Source: Salinisphaera dokdonensis (lineage in GTDB: Bacteria > Pseudomonadota > Gammaproteobacteria > Nevskiales > Salinisphaeraceae). Taken from it: a DNA stretch of 64,000 bases. Below, in pieces: positions 1-8,504 of the stretch. The translations under genes and the position numbers were made by a program. The notes under the pieces were generated by a model. The model ran no database searches and was not told the origin of the DNA. It saw only the letters and a list, made by a program, of their open reading frames with translations. Location of the stretch: the NCBI RefSeq assembly GCF_040361215.1, contig NZ_APND01000002.1, positions 186,001-250,000 on the forward strand. Direction: 5' to 3'. Position 1 is the stretch's first letter. Every line of letters begins with the position of its first letter.

Positions 1-64
1 CGGGATTACCCGGTCGATCGCCAGATCTGTCGCAGCGCATGATTGACCAGTATGCGGGCACCGC

Positions 65-1531
65 TCATTGCCAATCGGGCGTTCTGGCCAGCACATCGGC
101 TGCGACCTGCTCGTAGGCCGAAGCCAGCTGCAACACGGCCAGATCCGCCCGATGCGGGCCGATCAGCTGCAGCCCCATGGCACGGCCGCGCGCATCGAAA
201 CCGGCGGGCACGCTCATCGCGGGCACACCCGCCAGCGACGCGCCGATCGCCACTTCCATCCAGCGGTGATAGGTGTCCATGGCGCGACCGGCGATCTCGC
301 TGGGCCAGTGGATCCCCACATCGAAGGCAAACACCTGTGCGCTGGGCATGGCGAGGATATCGAAGCGTTCGAACAGCCGCCGCAGAACCTCGTACCATGC
401 CGTGCGGTCGACGTTGGCGCGGTGGATATCCAGCGCACTCAGCACCAACCCCTGCTCGACTTCCCAGCAGGCCTCGGGTTTGAGCCGGTTGCGTGTTTCC
501 GGATTGGCATAAAGCGGCGCGAGCTTTCCGGTTACCGACCACTGCCGCAACGTGTTCCAGCAGCGCCACAGCCGTGCCGGATCGAACGCCGGCACAACCG
601 GCTCGACGACACAGCCGAGCTTCTTCAGTCGGTTCAAACCCTGTTCGCACACCTGCAGCACGCCGTCTTCCGTCGCCAGATGGCCCTGCCAGTCGCCGAT
701 CCAGCCAATACGCAGGCCTTCGACATCACGGCTCAAATCTCCGGCAAACGGGGCGGCATCCCCGGCGTTGGATAACGGCGCGCGGGCATCCGGCCCGGCC
801 TGGGTGGACAGCAACCGAGCAACATCGGACACGTTGCGCCCCATCGGCCCTTCCGTACCCAATTGCTCGCCGAACACATCGGGCACCGGCGCCTGCGGCA
901 CCCGACCGAACGACGGCCGGAAACCGAACAGGTTGTTGAACGCGGCCGGGTTGCGCAGCGACCCCATCATGTCGCTGCCGTCGGCCACGGGCAGCATGCG
1001 CATGGCGAGCGCGGCCGCCGCACCGCCGCTCGATCCGCCGGCGGTCAGGGCGTGATCATAGGCGTTGCGGGTGGCGCCGAAGACCGGATTGTAGGTCTGC
1101 GACCCGAGACCGAACTCGGGCGTATTGGTCTTGCCGATGACGATCGCACCGGCCGCTTTCATGCGCTCGACCATCAGCCCGTCGCGGGCGGGTATCTGCT
1201 CCGCGCGCAGCGGCGAACCGAAGGTGGTGACAATGCCGGCGGTGGGCGACAGATCCTTGATCGCCTGGGGAATGCCATGCAGCCAACCGCGGGATTTGCC
1301 GCTGGCCAACTCGCGGTCACAGGCATCGGCCTCGGCGAGCAGCGTATCGGGATCGCGGCGCGAAACAATGGCGTTGACGCGAGGATTGACCGCGTCGATA
1401 TGCGCCAGATAGGCCGTCATCACCTCGCGACAGGACAGCGTCCGACCCGCGATCATCCCTGATAGCGCCACGGCGCCGAGCGACACGATCTCCTCATGCG
1501 CGACTGCGCGCTGCGATGCGTTATCCGACAC
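65..1531 (-). CDS. Amidase (amidase signature family)
   Basis: Predicted 488-aa amidase that hydrolyses a carboxamide to a carboxylate and ammonia. The amidase-signature Ser-cisSer-Lys triad is visible: Lys92 in AIKDL, the Ser167/168 pair in GGSSGG, and Ser191 in SDMMGSLRNP. The reading frame is open for 28 more codons upstream. I chose the GTG at 1531 because AGGAG lies 5 nt before it and the conserved region begins soon after. No signal peptide is seen, so it is probably cytoplasmic. It lies downstream of a sulfatase and the aromatic amine genes, so an aryl-acetamide substrate is possible, but the substrate is not shown by the sequence. Confidence 0.87.
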   Translation of the reverse strand: MSDNASQRAVAHEEIVSLGAVALSGMIAGRTLSCREVMTAYLAHIDAVNPRVNAIVSRRDPDTLLAEADACDRELASGKSRGWLHGIPQAIKDLSPTAGIVTTFGSPLRAEQIPARDGLMVERMKAAGAIVIGKTNTPEFGLGSQTYNPVFGATRNAYDHALTAGGSSGGAAAALAMRMLPVADGSDMMGSLRNPAAFNNLFGFRPSFGRVPQAPVPDVFGEQLGTEGPMGRNVSDVARLLSTQAGPDARAPLSNAGDAAPFAGDLSRDVEGLRIGWIGDWQGHLATEDGVLQVCEQGLNRLKKLGCVVEPVVPAFDPARLWRCWNTLRQWSVTGKLAPLYANPETRNRLKPEACWEVEQGLVLSALDIHRANVDRTAWYEVLRRLFERFDILAMPSAQVFAFDVGIHWPSEIAGRAMDTYHRWMEVAIGASLAGVPAMSVPAGFDARGRAMGLQLIGPHRADLAVLQLASAYEQVAADVLARTPDWQ

Positions 1532-1698
1532 GGCGACTCCTATCGATAGGACAGCCCTGGAGTATGACCGCTTGCGATTGAGCGCCCCAAGACCGCGGCG
1601 CGCTGACCATCGCATCTGCGCGCCGAGGCGCGGCCGACCGGGGCGACCGGTTCAGCCACTCGACGGCATGTCGATCGTTCACTTATAGCCGTGCAGGC

Positions 1699-3276
1699 TC
1701 AATCCTCGCCCTGGAACGGGGCCACGGTACGGGTTTCGAGTTCCCAGTCCTGACCGAAGCGGGCCTTGAATTTCTCCGGGTAGGACAAGGTGCCTTTCGC
1801 GGTTCCGCCATGCCAGAGGTCATAGGCGGGATCGCTGAATTCGGCATAGAAGGCATCCATCCGCTGGGACAGATCGCTGATCACGTCCTTGTAGTCGGCG
1901 TCGTCGGCCAGATCGCGAGTCTGCTCCGGATCGTTCTTCATGTCGTATAGGCGATCCTCGCCGAAATCCGCATCCATGCGTTTCCAATAGGCGAAACGAT
2001 CGGTGCGAATAGCGCGCGTCTCGGTCTGCTCGTAGAAGACCGCATCGTGGAGCGGCTCGCTCGCGCCCTCGTCGAGCATGCGCTCGAAGCTCTTGCCGGG
2101 CGATGCTTTCAGATCCTGGTCGATACCGGCGAGCGACAGGATCGTGACCGGAATGTCGTACTGGCCGATCAGCGCGTTCTCGACGCGGCCCTGGGCCGCC
2201 CCCGGCTTCTTGACGATAAGCGGCACGTGCATCGCCGTCTCGTGGAGGGTCGAGGGTTCGCTGAGAATGGTGTGCGTCCACAGCCCGTGCTGGCCATAGT
2301 AGACGCCCTGGTCGGCGGTATAGATGACGATGGTATTGTCCTGCAGGCCGCTTTCCTCGAGCGCATCGAGCACGCGCCCGACATTCGCATCCACATGGGT
2401 GTTCTGAGATGCCATGTTGGCGATCGTTTCCTGCGAGCCGGCCATCTTGCCCATCACGACCCGGATAATACGGTCGAGAAAGGTCAGCTCCTCATCGCCG
2501 GCGGAGTCGAGCATCTGATCGATATAGTTCTGGTTGATCGTCTCCCGCGGGAAAGACGTCAGCGGCTGCTTGCTGTAATACGGATAGAACTTGTTTCGTG
2601 CCGGGCCCACGTTGGTGGGCGGATTCATGTAGGGGCCGCTGAAGGACAGCTGCATGAAGAACGGCTTGTCGTCGCTTTTTGCGCGGTCCCTCAAATAGGC
2701 TGCCGCCTTCTTGCCGAGAAAGTCGTCGATATGCTGATCGGTGACCGGATACTGCTCGCCGTTGTCGATCACGCTCTTGTGCCAGAAATCCATGGTGTGG
2801 CCGTGCTCGAACGTAACCCAGTAGTCGTAGCCTAGCTGCGGCTTCCACGGTTGGCCGATATGCCATTTGCCGATCATCGCCGTGCGATAGCCTTTCTGCT
2901 TCAAGGTATAGGGAACGGTCCGGAATTCGGAAACAGCCGACCAGTCGGGCGGCAGGGTCGTCATCTGGGCGTCGTTGAGCCAGTCGTGCAGTCCATGCTG
3001 ATCCGGCATCAGGCCGGTCAGCAGCGTGGCGCGGGTGGGCGAACACATGCCGTTGGCTGCGAACACCCGGGTGAAGCGGGTGCCCTGCGTCGCCAGCCGA
3101 TCGATATGCGGCGTGAGGATGTCGGGATTGCCGTAGCTGCCGAGCAGGCCGGCCGACTGATTATCGGCAACGATGAACAGGATATTGGGCTTGTCCTGGT
3201 TTGCACCGGCGGCATGCGCAGATACCGGGGCGACAGCCAAAGCCGCCAGACAGGCCATGAATACTCGATACTTCAT
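1699..3276 (-). CDS. Secreted sulfatase (formylglycine type)
   Basis: A 525-aa alkaline-phosphatase-superfamily sulfatase with an N-terminal signal peptide (about residues 1-22, ending AHA). The formylglycine motif MCSPTR is present, with Cys78 as the residue to be oxidised, so it is the Cys type. The first metal-binding pair reads Asp38-Asn39 (ADNQ) rather than the common Asp-Asp, and the distal one reads ADQG. Start ATG 3276 has GAGGTG 5 nt upstream. It should release sulfate from a sulfate ester in the periplasm. Its neighbours are aromatic amine genes, so an aryl sulfate is a reasonable guess, but the substrate is unknown. Confidence 0.88.
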   Translation of the reverse strand: MKYRVFMACLAALAVAPVSAHAAGANQDKPNILFIVADNQSAGLLGSYGNPDILTPHIDRLATQGTRFTRVFAANGMCSPTRATLLTGLMPDQHGLHDWLNDAQMTTLPPDWSAVSEFRTVPYTLKQKGYRTAMIGKWHIGQPWKPQLGYDYWVTFEHGHTMDFWHKSVIDNGEQYPVTDQHIDDFLGKKAAAYLRDRAKSDDKPFFMQLSFSGPYMNPPTNVGPARNKFYPYYSKQPLTSFPRETINQNYIDQMLDSAGDEELTFLDRIIRVVMGKMAGSQETIANMASQNTHVDANVGRVLDALEESGLQDNTIVIYTADQGVYYGQHGLWTHTILSEPSTLHETAMHVPLIVKKPGAAQGRVENALIGQYDIPVTILSLAGIDQDLKASPGKSFERMLDEGASEPLHDAVFYEQTETRAIRTDRFAYWKRMDADFGEDRLYDMKNDPEQTRDLADDADYKDVISDLSQRMDAFYAEFSDPAYDLWHGGTAKGTLSYPEKFKARFGQDWELETRTVAPFQGED

Positions 3277-3397
3277 CTCACACCTCGACTGTCGCACCGG
3301 CTTGCACCGTGTTCGTTACATGAATAGTTGAGTCGGCTCAGCGGCTTTTACGCCATTGGCCGCAGCCAGCCACGGCTGGCCGCGAACGCCCGGGCCG

Positions 3398-4768
3398 CTA
3401 GAAATTGACGATCGCAATCACCTGCGAATAGATATTGGTGTCGTCGTCGCCGATCTGGGTGCCGCCATCGGCCGCCGAACTGTCGGGCGTGTAGAAACCC
3501 ACCAGCGGGCTGAGCACGAGATGGTCGTTGACCACCCACTGGGCATAGAGATCGATCTCGTTGCCGTCGAGGAAGCCCTGGCCGGCGTTGTCGAACTCGA
3601 AGAACAGCGCGCCGAGTTCGACGGTGGGCGACGGGGCGAGCGCGAGGCCGACGTGGTGAACGTCGGTATCGCTGTTGAACGGCCCGGCATAGTTGGCCGC
3701 GACTTCGCCCTGGAACCAGGTGCCGTAACCGCGGTTGAAGCCGAAGAACAGCGGATCGAAGCCGTCCGAGAAGCTGGAGAAGCGATAGGTCAGCTTGGGC
3801 GACCAGGGCATCTGCGCGAAGGTCCAGCCGGCTTCGCCGTACCAGGCGTGATCGTCACCGTCGCCAACGTAGTTGTCGCCGTTGTCCTGATCGACGTATT
3901 CGCCGGACAAGAACAGGTTCTCGACACCAAGGCTGCCGTTGGCGCGGATTGCCAGTGTTTCCTGGCCGTCGCGATGCTGGTAGCCAAGGAATTCGGCGGA
4001 CTCGTCATCGACGTCGAGGCCCTTCAGATAGGTCAGCCCGACGGTGCCGTAGGTCTCATCCCGGTATTCGAGATTCGCGCCGGCCAGTTCCATTTCCGCC
4101 TGCGACTTGTTGTCGGAATCCAGCCAGAAACCGTCGAAATGTACGCCGGTGTCGCCGCCGATCCGCAGGATCGCGGTCTCGTTGAAGGCCTTGCGGGCCG
4201 CCAGCCAATAGGCGCCGCCGCGACTCAACCCGCTCGGCGCGATGCCAGCATCGGACAGCGGCTCGAAGCCTTCGCCGAAGTTAAGGGAATCGCCGTTGAC
4301 GAGGAAGCCGTCCCCGATCGTGAAACTCTGGCTGCCGAACGACAGGTCGATCCCGTCCTCGCCCAGCCAGGGCACGAGATCGCCCGAGCGCCAGCCGATA
4401 TAGGCATCCTCGACCTGCGTGTCTTCTTCCTTGCCGGTGGTGAAACCGCCAGCATCGCCGTCGCCCCGGGTCGCCGAGCTGAGCAGATTGAAGGCGCCAT
4501 AGACGCTGCCGGCACCGTCGAGCGCATGGACCGCGCTCAGTCCGTATTTGGCATAGCCTTCCAGCCAGGTCGGGCTGGCGTCTTCGGTACGCAGCACTTG
4601 AGCATAAGCTTTCGAACTGTTGAACCCGCCAAGTGCGACTTCGACATCGAAATTGATCAGCGTGTCGTCGGTTTCGTAGAGCCCGTAGGCGCCGGCCTGC
4701 GCCGAGGCCAACAGGGCCGTGCCCGCAAGTACCGCGTACATGCCACGGCGGGTGGTCGATCGATTCAT
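3398..4768 (-). CDS. Outer-membrane beta-barrel protein (porin-like)
   Basis: A 456-aa protein with a signal peptide (about residues 1-27, ending AGA). It has many short alternating strands rich in Tyr, Trp, Gly and Asp, and it ends in Phe (AIVNF) as outer-membrane barrels do. I cannot name the exact porin family; an alginate-export-like or general substrate porin is the closest match by eye. It starts 60 bp after the cytochrome gene on the same strand, so it may be the last gene of the amine dehydrogenase transcript and let aromatic substrates through the outer membrane. That role is inferred from position only. Confidence 0.7.
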   Translation of the reverse strand: MNRSTTRRGMYAVLAGTALLASAQAGAYGLYETDDTLINFDVEVALGGFNSSKAYAQVLRTEDASPTWLEGYAKYGLSAVHALDGAGSVYGAFNLLSSATRGDGDAGGFTTGKEEDTQVEDAYIGWRSGDLVPWLGEDGIDLSFGSQSFTIGDGFLVNGDSLNFGEGFEPLSDAGIAPSGLSRGGAYWLAARKAFNETAILRIGGDTGVHFDGFWLDSDNKSQAEMELAGANLEYRDETYGTVGLTYLKGLDVDDESAEFLGYQHRDGQETLAIRANGSLGVENLFLSGEYVDQDNGDNYVGDGDDHAWYGEAGWTFAQMPWSPKLTYRFSSFSDGFDPLFFGFNRGYGTWFQGEVAANYAGPFNSDTDVHHVGLALAPSPTVELGALFFEFDNAGQGFLDGNEIDLYAQWVVNDHLVLSPLVGFYTPDSSAADGGTQIGDDDTNIYSQVIAIVNF

Positions 4769-4828
4769 AAGTCCCCCTTCGATAATAGGCGCATGGCACC
4801 CGGTTTGATTCGTTACGACACGCCGTCA

Positions 4829-5368
4829 CTAAGGCCGGTCGGCCAGTCCGTCGCGGATCGCGATCTGCTGATCACGCATGCGTTGCAGCAATACGTCGCG
4901 CGTGGTGTCGATCTCGTCGAGCGGCGTCGCGCGCAGATCAGCCACTTCCTCGGCCGTATAGGGCACGAAGTGGTCCGGCGTGCTGTCGCCGGCGATATGG
5001 CTGGTGAGCATCCAGTTCATCAGCGATGCCAGTTGGGCATCGGTAAAGCTCGATTGCGACACCCCGGGTACGCGTACGAGAAACTCGCGCCCGCCTTCGA
5101 CTTCGAGAAAATGCCCCACGAAATCCTTCATGCGCGGCACGTCGTTGGCGCGCGAACCCTGGCCGTCTACGCGATGACAGCCCGAGCATTCGAGCTGATA
5201 GTTGACCTGCGGCCGGTAGCCGGCGTCGCGCGGTGGCGTTGCCTGGGCCTCGTTGCCCGGTGCCGGACGGTTATGCGGCCCGGGCAGACTCTGCGCGAAA
5301 CCGGCGCCGGCCATGAGCAACCCCATGGCCAGCACCAGCGCGGCAGCGAACGGCGTGCGACCGGTCAT
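4829..5368 (-). CDS. Periplasmic monohaem cytochrome c
   Basis: A 179-aa protein with a signal peptide (residues 1-25, ending GFA) and a single haem-c motif CSGCH at residues 61-65. It starts 4 bp after aauA. In Alcaligenes faecalis the aauBEDA genes are likewise followed by a gene (orf-2) for a small periplasmic monohaem c-type cytochrome, so this gene fits the same slot. It probably accepts electrons from the amine dehydrogenase, directly or through a copper protein, and passes them to the oxidase chain. A possible axial Met is present (Met in RMKDF or MNWM) but I cannot assign it. Confidence 0.82.
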   Translation of the reverse strand: MTGRTPFAAALVLAMGLLMAGAGFAQSLPGPHNRPAPGNEAQATPPRDAGYRPQVNYQLECSGCHRVDGQGSRANDVPRMKDFVGHFLEVEGGREFLVRVPGVSQSSFTDAQLASLMNWMLTSHIAGDSTPDHFVPYTAEEVADLRATPLDEIDTTRDVLLQRMRDQQIAIRDGLADRP

Positions 5369-5372
5369 GGAC

Positions 5373-5897
5373 TCAGCTGGCGACGCCGCGGATCGTGGCG
5401 ATCGTGCAGTTGTAGGTCATGTGCTCGGCGCCCAGACACCAGTTGATGTCGTTGTTGTTGAACGGGCGATAGAGCGGCTGCTCGCTATCGTTGCGGTTAC
5501 AGGCACACTGCCCGCAGGCCTGCTTACCGCAGCAATCGTTGTAGGCGATGATGTAGTCACGCCCGTCGGCCGGGTTATGGCAGGTGCCGACCCAGGTGAC
5601 TTCCGACACGTCCGTACCGGGCGGGCAGGCATTGATCGTGCCGCCACAGCAGGTACACAGGAAGCCGTCGATCGAGCAGTAACGCCAGTAGTCGCAGCTC
5701 TGCGGGTCGCCCGGATCACCCGGCGTGCCCGATTCGGCCGCATGGGCATTACCGCTGCTGCGGTCCACCGGCAGGATCAGCGGCAGCGCCGTGCCGACCA
5801 CGACCCAGGAGCCGAACTTGACCAGCGCGTTGCGACGCGAGGTCGAATACGCCACGTGGCGGGTTGAGCGTTCGAAGAAACGATCTATAAATTTCAT
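5373..5897 (-). CDS. aauA: Aromatic amine dehydrogenase, small (TTQ) subunit
   Basis: A 174-aa catalytic light chain carrying tryptophan tryptophylquinone. The two tryptophans that form TTQ are Trp102 (VTWVGTCHNP) and Trp153 (INWCLGAE). The catalytic Asp should be Asp121 in YNDCCGK. There are 14 cysteines, as expected for a protein heavily cross-linked by disulfides. The leader has a twin-arginine motif (SRRNALVK, about residues 20-27) and a hydrophobic stretch, so Tat export is likely. The CCGG and DCCGK segments look more like aromatic amine dehydrogenase than methylamine dehydrogenase, while the C-terminus (MTYNCTI) resembles methylamine dehydrogenase. The amine preference is therefore inferred mainly from the neighbouring paa genes. 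Confidence 0.93.
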   Translation of the reverse strand: MKFIDRFFERSTRHVAYSTSRRNALVKFGSWVVVGTALPLILPVDRSSGNAHAAESGTPGDPGDPQSCDYWRYCSIDGFLCTCCGGTINACPPGTDVSEVTWVGTCHNPADGRDYIIAYNDCCGKQACGQCACNRNDSEQPLYRPFNNNDINWCLGAEHMTYNCTIATIRGVAS

Positions 5898-5912
5898 GGA
5901 GTCCCCCGGTGA

Positions 5913-6512
5913 TTATTGCGCTGCACGCGTGTTGCCGTGCATGTATTCCTGCAGCGAAGCCACGCCCATGGCCTGGGCCTCGAACAGGCTTTCCAGATGC
6001 TCGCGGTTGTTGACCAGCCCCTTCGCCCGAAGCACGCCGTCGGCATCGATGAGCACCGCGTAGGGCAGCTTGCCGATCTGGTAGGTCATGCCGATCTCGG
6101 GGCCGACGACATAAGTGGCGTCCTCAAGACCGTGCTCGGCGATGAGTGCCTGCTGTGAGCCGGCGTCGCCGTCGCTGATATAGACCACGTCGAGATCGCT
6201 TCGATACTGGCGGCCCAGCGAGCGCAGGCTCGGCAGCAGCGACTTGCAGATCGGACAGGTCGGCGACAGGAAGAACAGCAGCTGGCCCTTATCGCTCTTG
6301 TAGCCGACGTTGACCGGGCGTTCGTGACGATCCGCAGCGGTCACCTGCGGCGCGGGACTGTTCACCGCCACGCCCTTGTCGAGCACGAGCGCGCCAGCCG
6401 GCGCGATACGCGAATGCAGTACGCCGACCTGACGCACGAGCGCCATCACCACGAAGGCGAGCGCGACCACCACGATCCAGAGCAGGATCTGGGATATGAG
6501 AGCGACATCCAT
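5913..6512 (-). CDS. aauD: Amine dehydrogenase accessory thioredoxin-like protein AauD/MauD
   Basis: A 199-aa membrane-anchored thioredoxin-fold protein. An N-terminal transmembrane helix (about residues 5-27) is followed by a periplasmic domain with the redox motif CPIC (Cys86, Cys89). MauD-type proteins are needed for correct folding and disulfide formation of the cysteine-rich small subunit. The gene lies between aauE (2 bp gap) and aauA (15 bp gap) in the usual B-E-D-A order. Start ATG 6512. Confidence 0.92.
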   Translation of the reverse strand: MDVALISQILLWIVVVALAFVVMALVRQVGVLHSRIAPAGALVLDKGVAVNSPAPQVTAADRHERPVNVGYKSDKGQLLFFLSPTCPICKSLLPSLRSLGRQYRSDLDVVYISDGDAGSQQALIAEHGLEDATYVVGPEIGMTYQIGKLPYAVLIDADGVLRAKGLVNNREHLESLFEAQAMGVASLQEYMHGNTRAAQ

Positions 6513-6514
6513 GA

Positions 6515-7051
6515 CTATCTCCCGGAAAGCGACTTGAGGCGCGGCTGATTGGTCAGCAGGCCTTCGGTCGCGGTGTAAAGGATGAGAATGGCGGCCACGC
6601 TGGCGCCAATCAGGAACAGGCCGAAGCCGTGTAGCGCGGCCGACCCCGCCGGCAGTGCGGCGATCACGGCCATGACGATCAGCACGCCGTTGCGCACCAG
6701 CAGTGCCGGCGAGAGCGGACGCTCCAGGCCCGGGCCGCTGCAGCCGCAGTCGATATCGCGGCGACCGCGAAACAGGTTGATTGCGATCGCGCCGGTATAC
6801 AGCGCCAGAAGCAGGCCCGCGCTTGCGGCGCCCAAGGCACGCAGACCCGGCACCAGCAGCGCGAGACCGATCAGCACTTCAACGACCGGCACCGCGCGGG
6901 CGGCGAGCGCCACCGCCGAGCCCGGCAGCAACGCGTAGTCATCGATCTGGCGGGCGAAACGATGCGGCGCACGCAGCTTGTGGCTGGCGCCCGCGAACAG
7001 GATCACCGCCAGCACCAGAGAAAACGCCACCGCAAAGATCGGGTGAATCAT
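6515..7051 (-). CDS. aauE: Amine dehydrogenase accessory membrane protein AauE/MauE
   Basis: A 178-aa integral membrane protein of the MauE family with four to five hydrophobic helices and a conserved CGCSG motif (in DIDCGCSG, about residue 102). MauE works with MauD to export or fold the small subunit, probably by passing electrons or disulfides across the membrane. It starts 9 bp after the large-subunit gene, inside the aauBEDA operon. Confidence 0.9.
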   Translation of the reverse strand: MIHPIFAVAFSLVLAVILFAGASHKLRAPHRFARQIDDYALLPGSAVALAARAVPVVEVLIGLALLVPGLRALGAASAGLLLALYTGAIAINLFRGRRDIDCGCSGPGLERPLSPALLVRNGVLIVMAVIAALPAGSAALHGFGLFLIGASVAAILILYTATEGLLTNQPRLKSLSGR

Positions 7052-7060
7052 CTCGACCTC

Positions 7061-8206
7061 CTAATGACTGCTGAGCACCAGCGCCGGAATCGCGCTGATG
7101 CCATCGACGGTATGCATGTATTCCATCTTGGTGAGATCGAATACATCCAGCCCGCCATCGATGTTCACGCCCAGCAGCAGCGGCTCGTCATCGTGCGTGG
7201 CGTTCAGGCTCCAGACATAGTTCTCGGTCTTGAGCTCGCCGACTTTCTCGTGCGTATCCAGATCGAACGCCCAGATCGTGTTGCTGGGATCCTCCCAGTT
7301 CCGATCGGCATGCTCCGGATGGACCAGCACATACATCTGGTTCAAGGCCGGCGAGATGGCCATCAACTGCCAGCCACCGACGCCCCAGCCTTCCTCGCGC
7401 TGGGCGTCGGTGAACAGCGACCAGCGCTCGCCGACTTTCGGCGCCTCGCCGGACACGTCGATCGGCTGGATGTCGCCGTCGAGCGTGGTGAAGTAGTACA
7501 TGTCGCCGTCGCGCACCGCGCGTTCGTTCATCGGCGTTTCGTTCGGATCGAAGAATTTCGTGCGGGTACGCGAGACTTCCTGGCCGTCGTCGTCGATCTT
7601 GACCTGCTGGAAGCTGCCGTCGCCACAGATCGAGGCAAACGCGCGGTCGCCGATCGGATAGTTCAACGAGCAGCCGGCGATATCGATCTCGCTGGCAACA
7701 TCCTGCGCCTCGGTATCCACCACCGTGACCGACGTCGCGGGCGTGAAGTTGTAGATATAGACGAAGCGGTCGTCGTTGCTCATGGTCAGCATGTTGCGTT
7801 CCATGAGGATATTGGCGCGCTTCGTCGGGATCTCGACTTCCCAGCTCGGCTCCAGCGTCTGGGTATCCCAGGCGGTGAGCACGTCGGTGCGCACCCCGCG
7901 CACGCCTCTAGACCAGAACGTATCGGCCGAATACAGCCGCGTGTCGTCATGCGACAGCACCGACGGCGCGAGATAGCCGGTCGGAATCATGCCCAGCATC
8001 TTCTTTTCTTCCGGATCGACGACCACGACCTTGCCGGTGGTGGCGTTATCGAACTGCGTATCGATGATGTAGGCGCGATGCGGACCGGGCTCGTCGAGCG
8101 TGACGGTGCCGATCTCGTCGGGCGGCAGCTGTGCCGAGGCGCTGGCGGTCCACACCAGGGCGGCAACCGCGGCAACGCCACTGGCACGAAACAGTCGTTT
8201 GTTCAT
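7061..8206 (-). CDS. aauB: Aromatic amine dehydrogenase, large subunit
   Basis: A 381-aa periplasmic heavy chain with a signal peptide (residues 1-25, ending SASA) and a seven-bladed propeller of the amine dehydrogenase type (repeated strands such as VVVVDPEEKK, VYIYNF and IWAFDLDTHEK). Two heavy chains enclose two TTQ light chains. The enzyme oxidises a primary arylalkylamine to the aldehyde plus ammonia. Start ATG 8206 is supported by GAGGAA 6 nt upstream; the longer frame upstream is not used. It is the first gene of aauB-E-D-A-cytochrome. Confidence 0.92.
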   Translation of the reverse strand: MNKRLFRASGVAAVAALVWTASASAQLPPDEIGTVTLDEPGPHRAYIIDTQFDNATTGKVVVVDPEEKKMLGMIPTGYLAPSVLSHDDTRLYSADTFWSRGVRGVRTDVLTAWDTQTLEPSWEVEIPTKRANILMERNMLTMSNDDRFVYIYNFTPATSVTVVDTEAQDVASEIDIAGCSLNYPIGDRAFASICGDGSFQQVKIDDDGQEVSRTRTKFFDPNETPMNERAVRDGDMYYFTTLDGDIQPIDVSGEAPKVGERWSLFTDAQREEGWGVGGWQLMAISPALNQMYVLVHPEHADRNWEDPSNTIWAFDLDTHEKVGELKTENYVWSLNATHDDEPLLLGVNIDGGLDVFDLTKMEYMHTVDGISAIPALVLSSH

Positions 8207-8334
8207 AGTTATTCCTCGCTGGAGCTGTTCGATGCAGTCGGCTGCGGCGCGATTTCCCCCGCTGCCACAGCGGACCCATAAAGCCGGTGCGACTGCCCGG
8301 CCGGGCCGGCGCATCCCCGTTTGTCCCCTCGCTT

Positions 8335-8405
8335 TTTATAGCGATGCTTAAAGACTGCGCCGCCGGCACGCATGTCTGCATGTCCGGCGGTGCAATTCGA
8401 CTTGT
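8335..8405 (-). promoter_or_regulatory. aauB promoter region with candidate AraC-type activator site
   Basis: This lies in the 298-bp gap upstream of aauB. A -10-like TATAAA (8340-8335) has no good -35, as expected for an activated promoter. Just upstream are AGACTGCGC on the plus strand (8352-8360), a pair of CATGTC direct repeats 8 bp apart (8371-8384) inside CCGCCGG/CCGGCGG arms (8360-8366, 8384-8390), and GTGCAATTCGACTTGT (8390-8405). The first and last of these recur with the same spacing upstream of the aldehyde dehydrogenase gene. Nothing else is recognised in this gap. Confidence 0.55.
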
Positions 8406-8504
8406 CGTGACGTGCATCGGCGCCGGGCGTCGGTGCGACATGAACAGCTATCGCGGACCGCCCATGGACGACACCCGCCGGCCGACCCCGACTGCAGGCG
8501 TGAA

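Noticed and set aside
6..650. Open frame at the left edge overlapping the amidase
   Set aside because: Low-complexity Arg/Gly/Ala product in the shadow of the amidase frame.
3356..5446. 696-codon open frame on the plus strand opposite the porin-like and cytochrome genes
   Set aside because: It is the complement of genes with signal peptides and a haem motif; no domain is visible in the antisense product.
5373..8206. Methylamine dehydrogenase (mau) instead of aromatic amine dehydrogenase
   Set aside because: The small subunit has some mau-like parts, but the CCGG and DCCGK segments, the following monohaem cytochrome, the lack of amicyanin, and the paa context favour the aau type. Not fully excluded.
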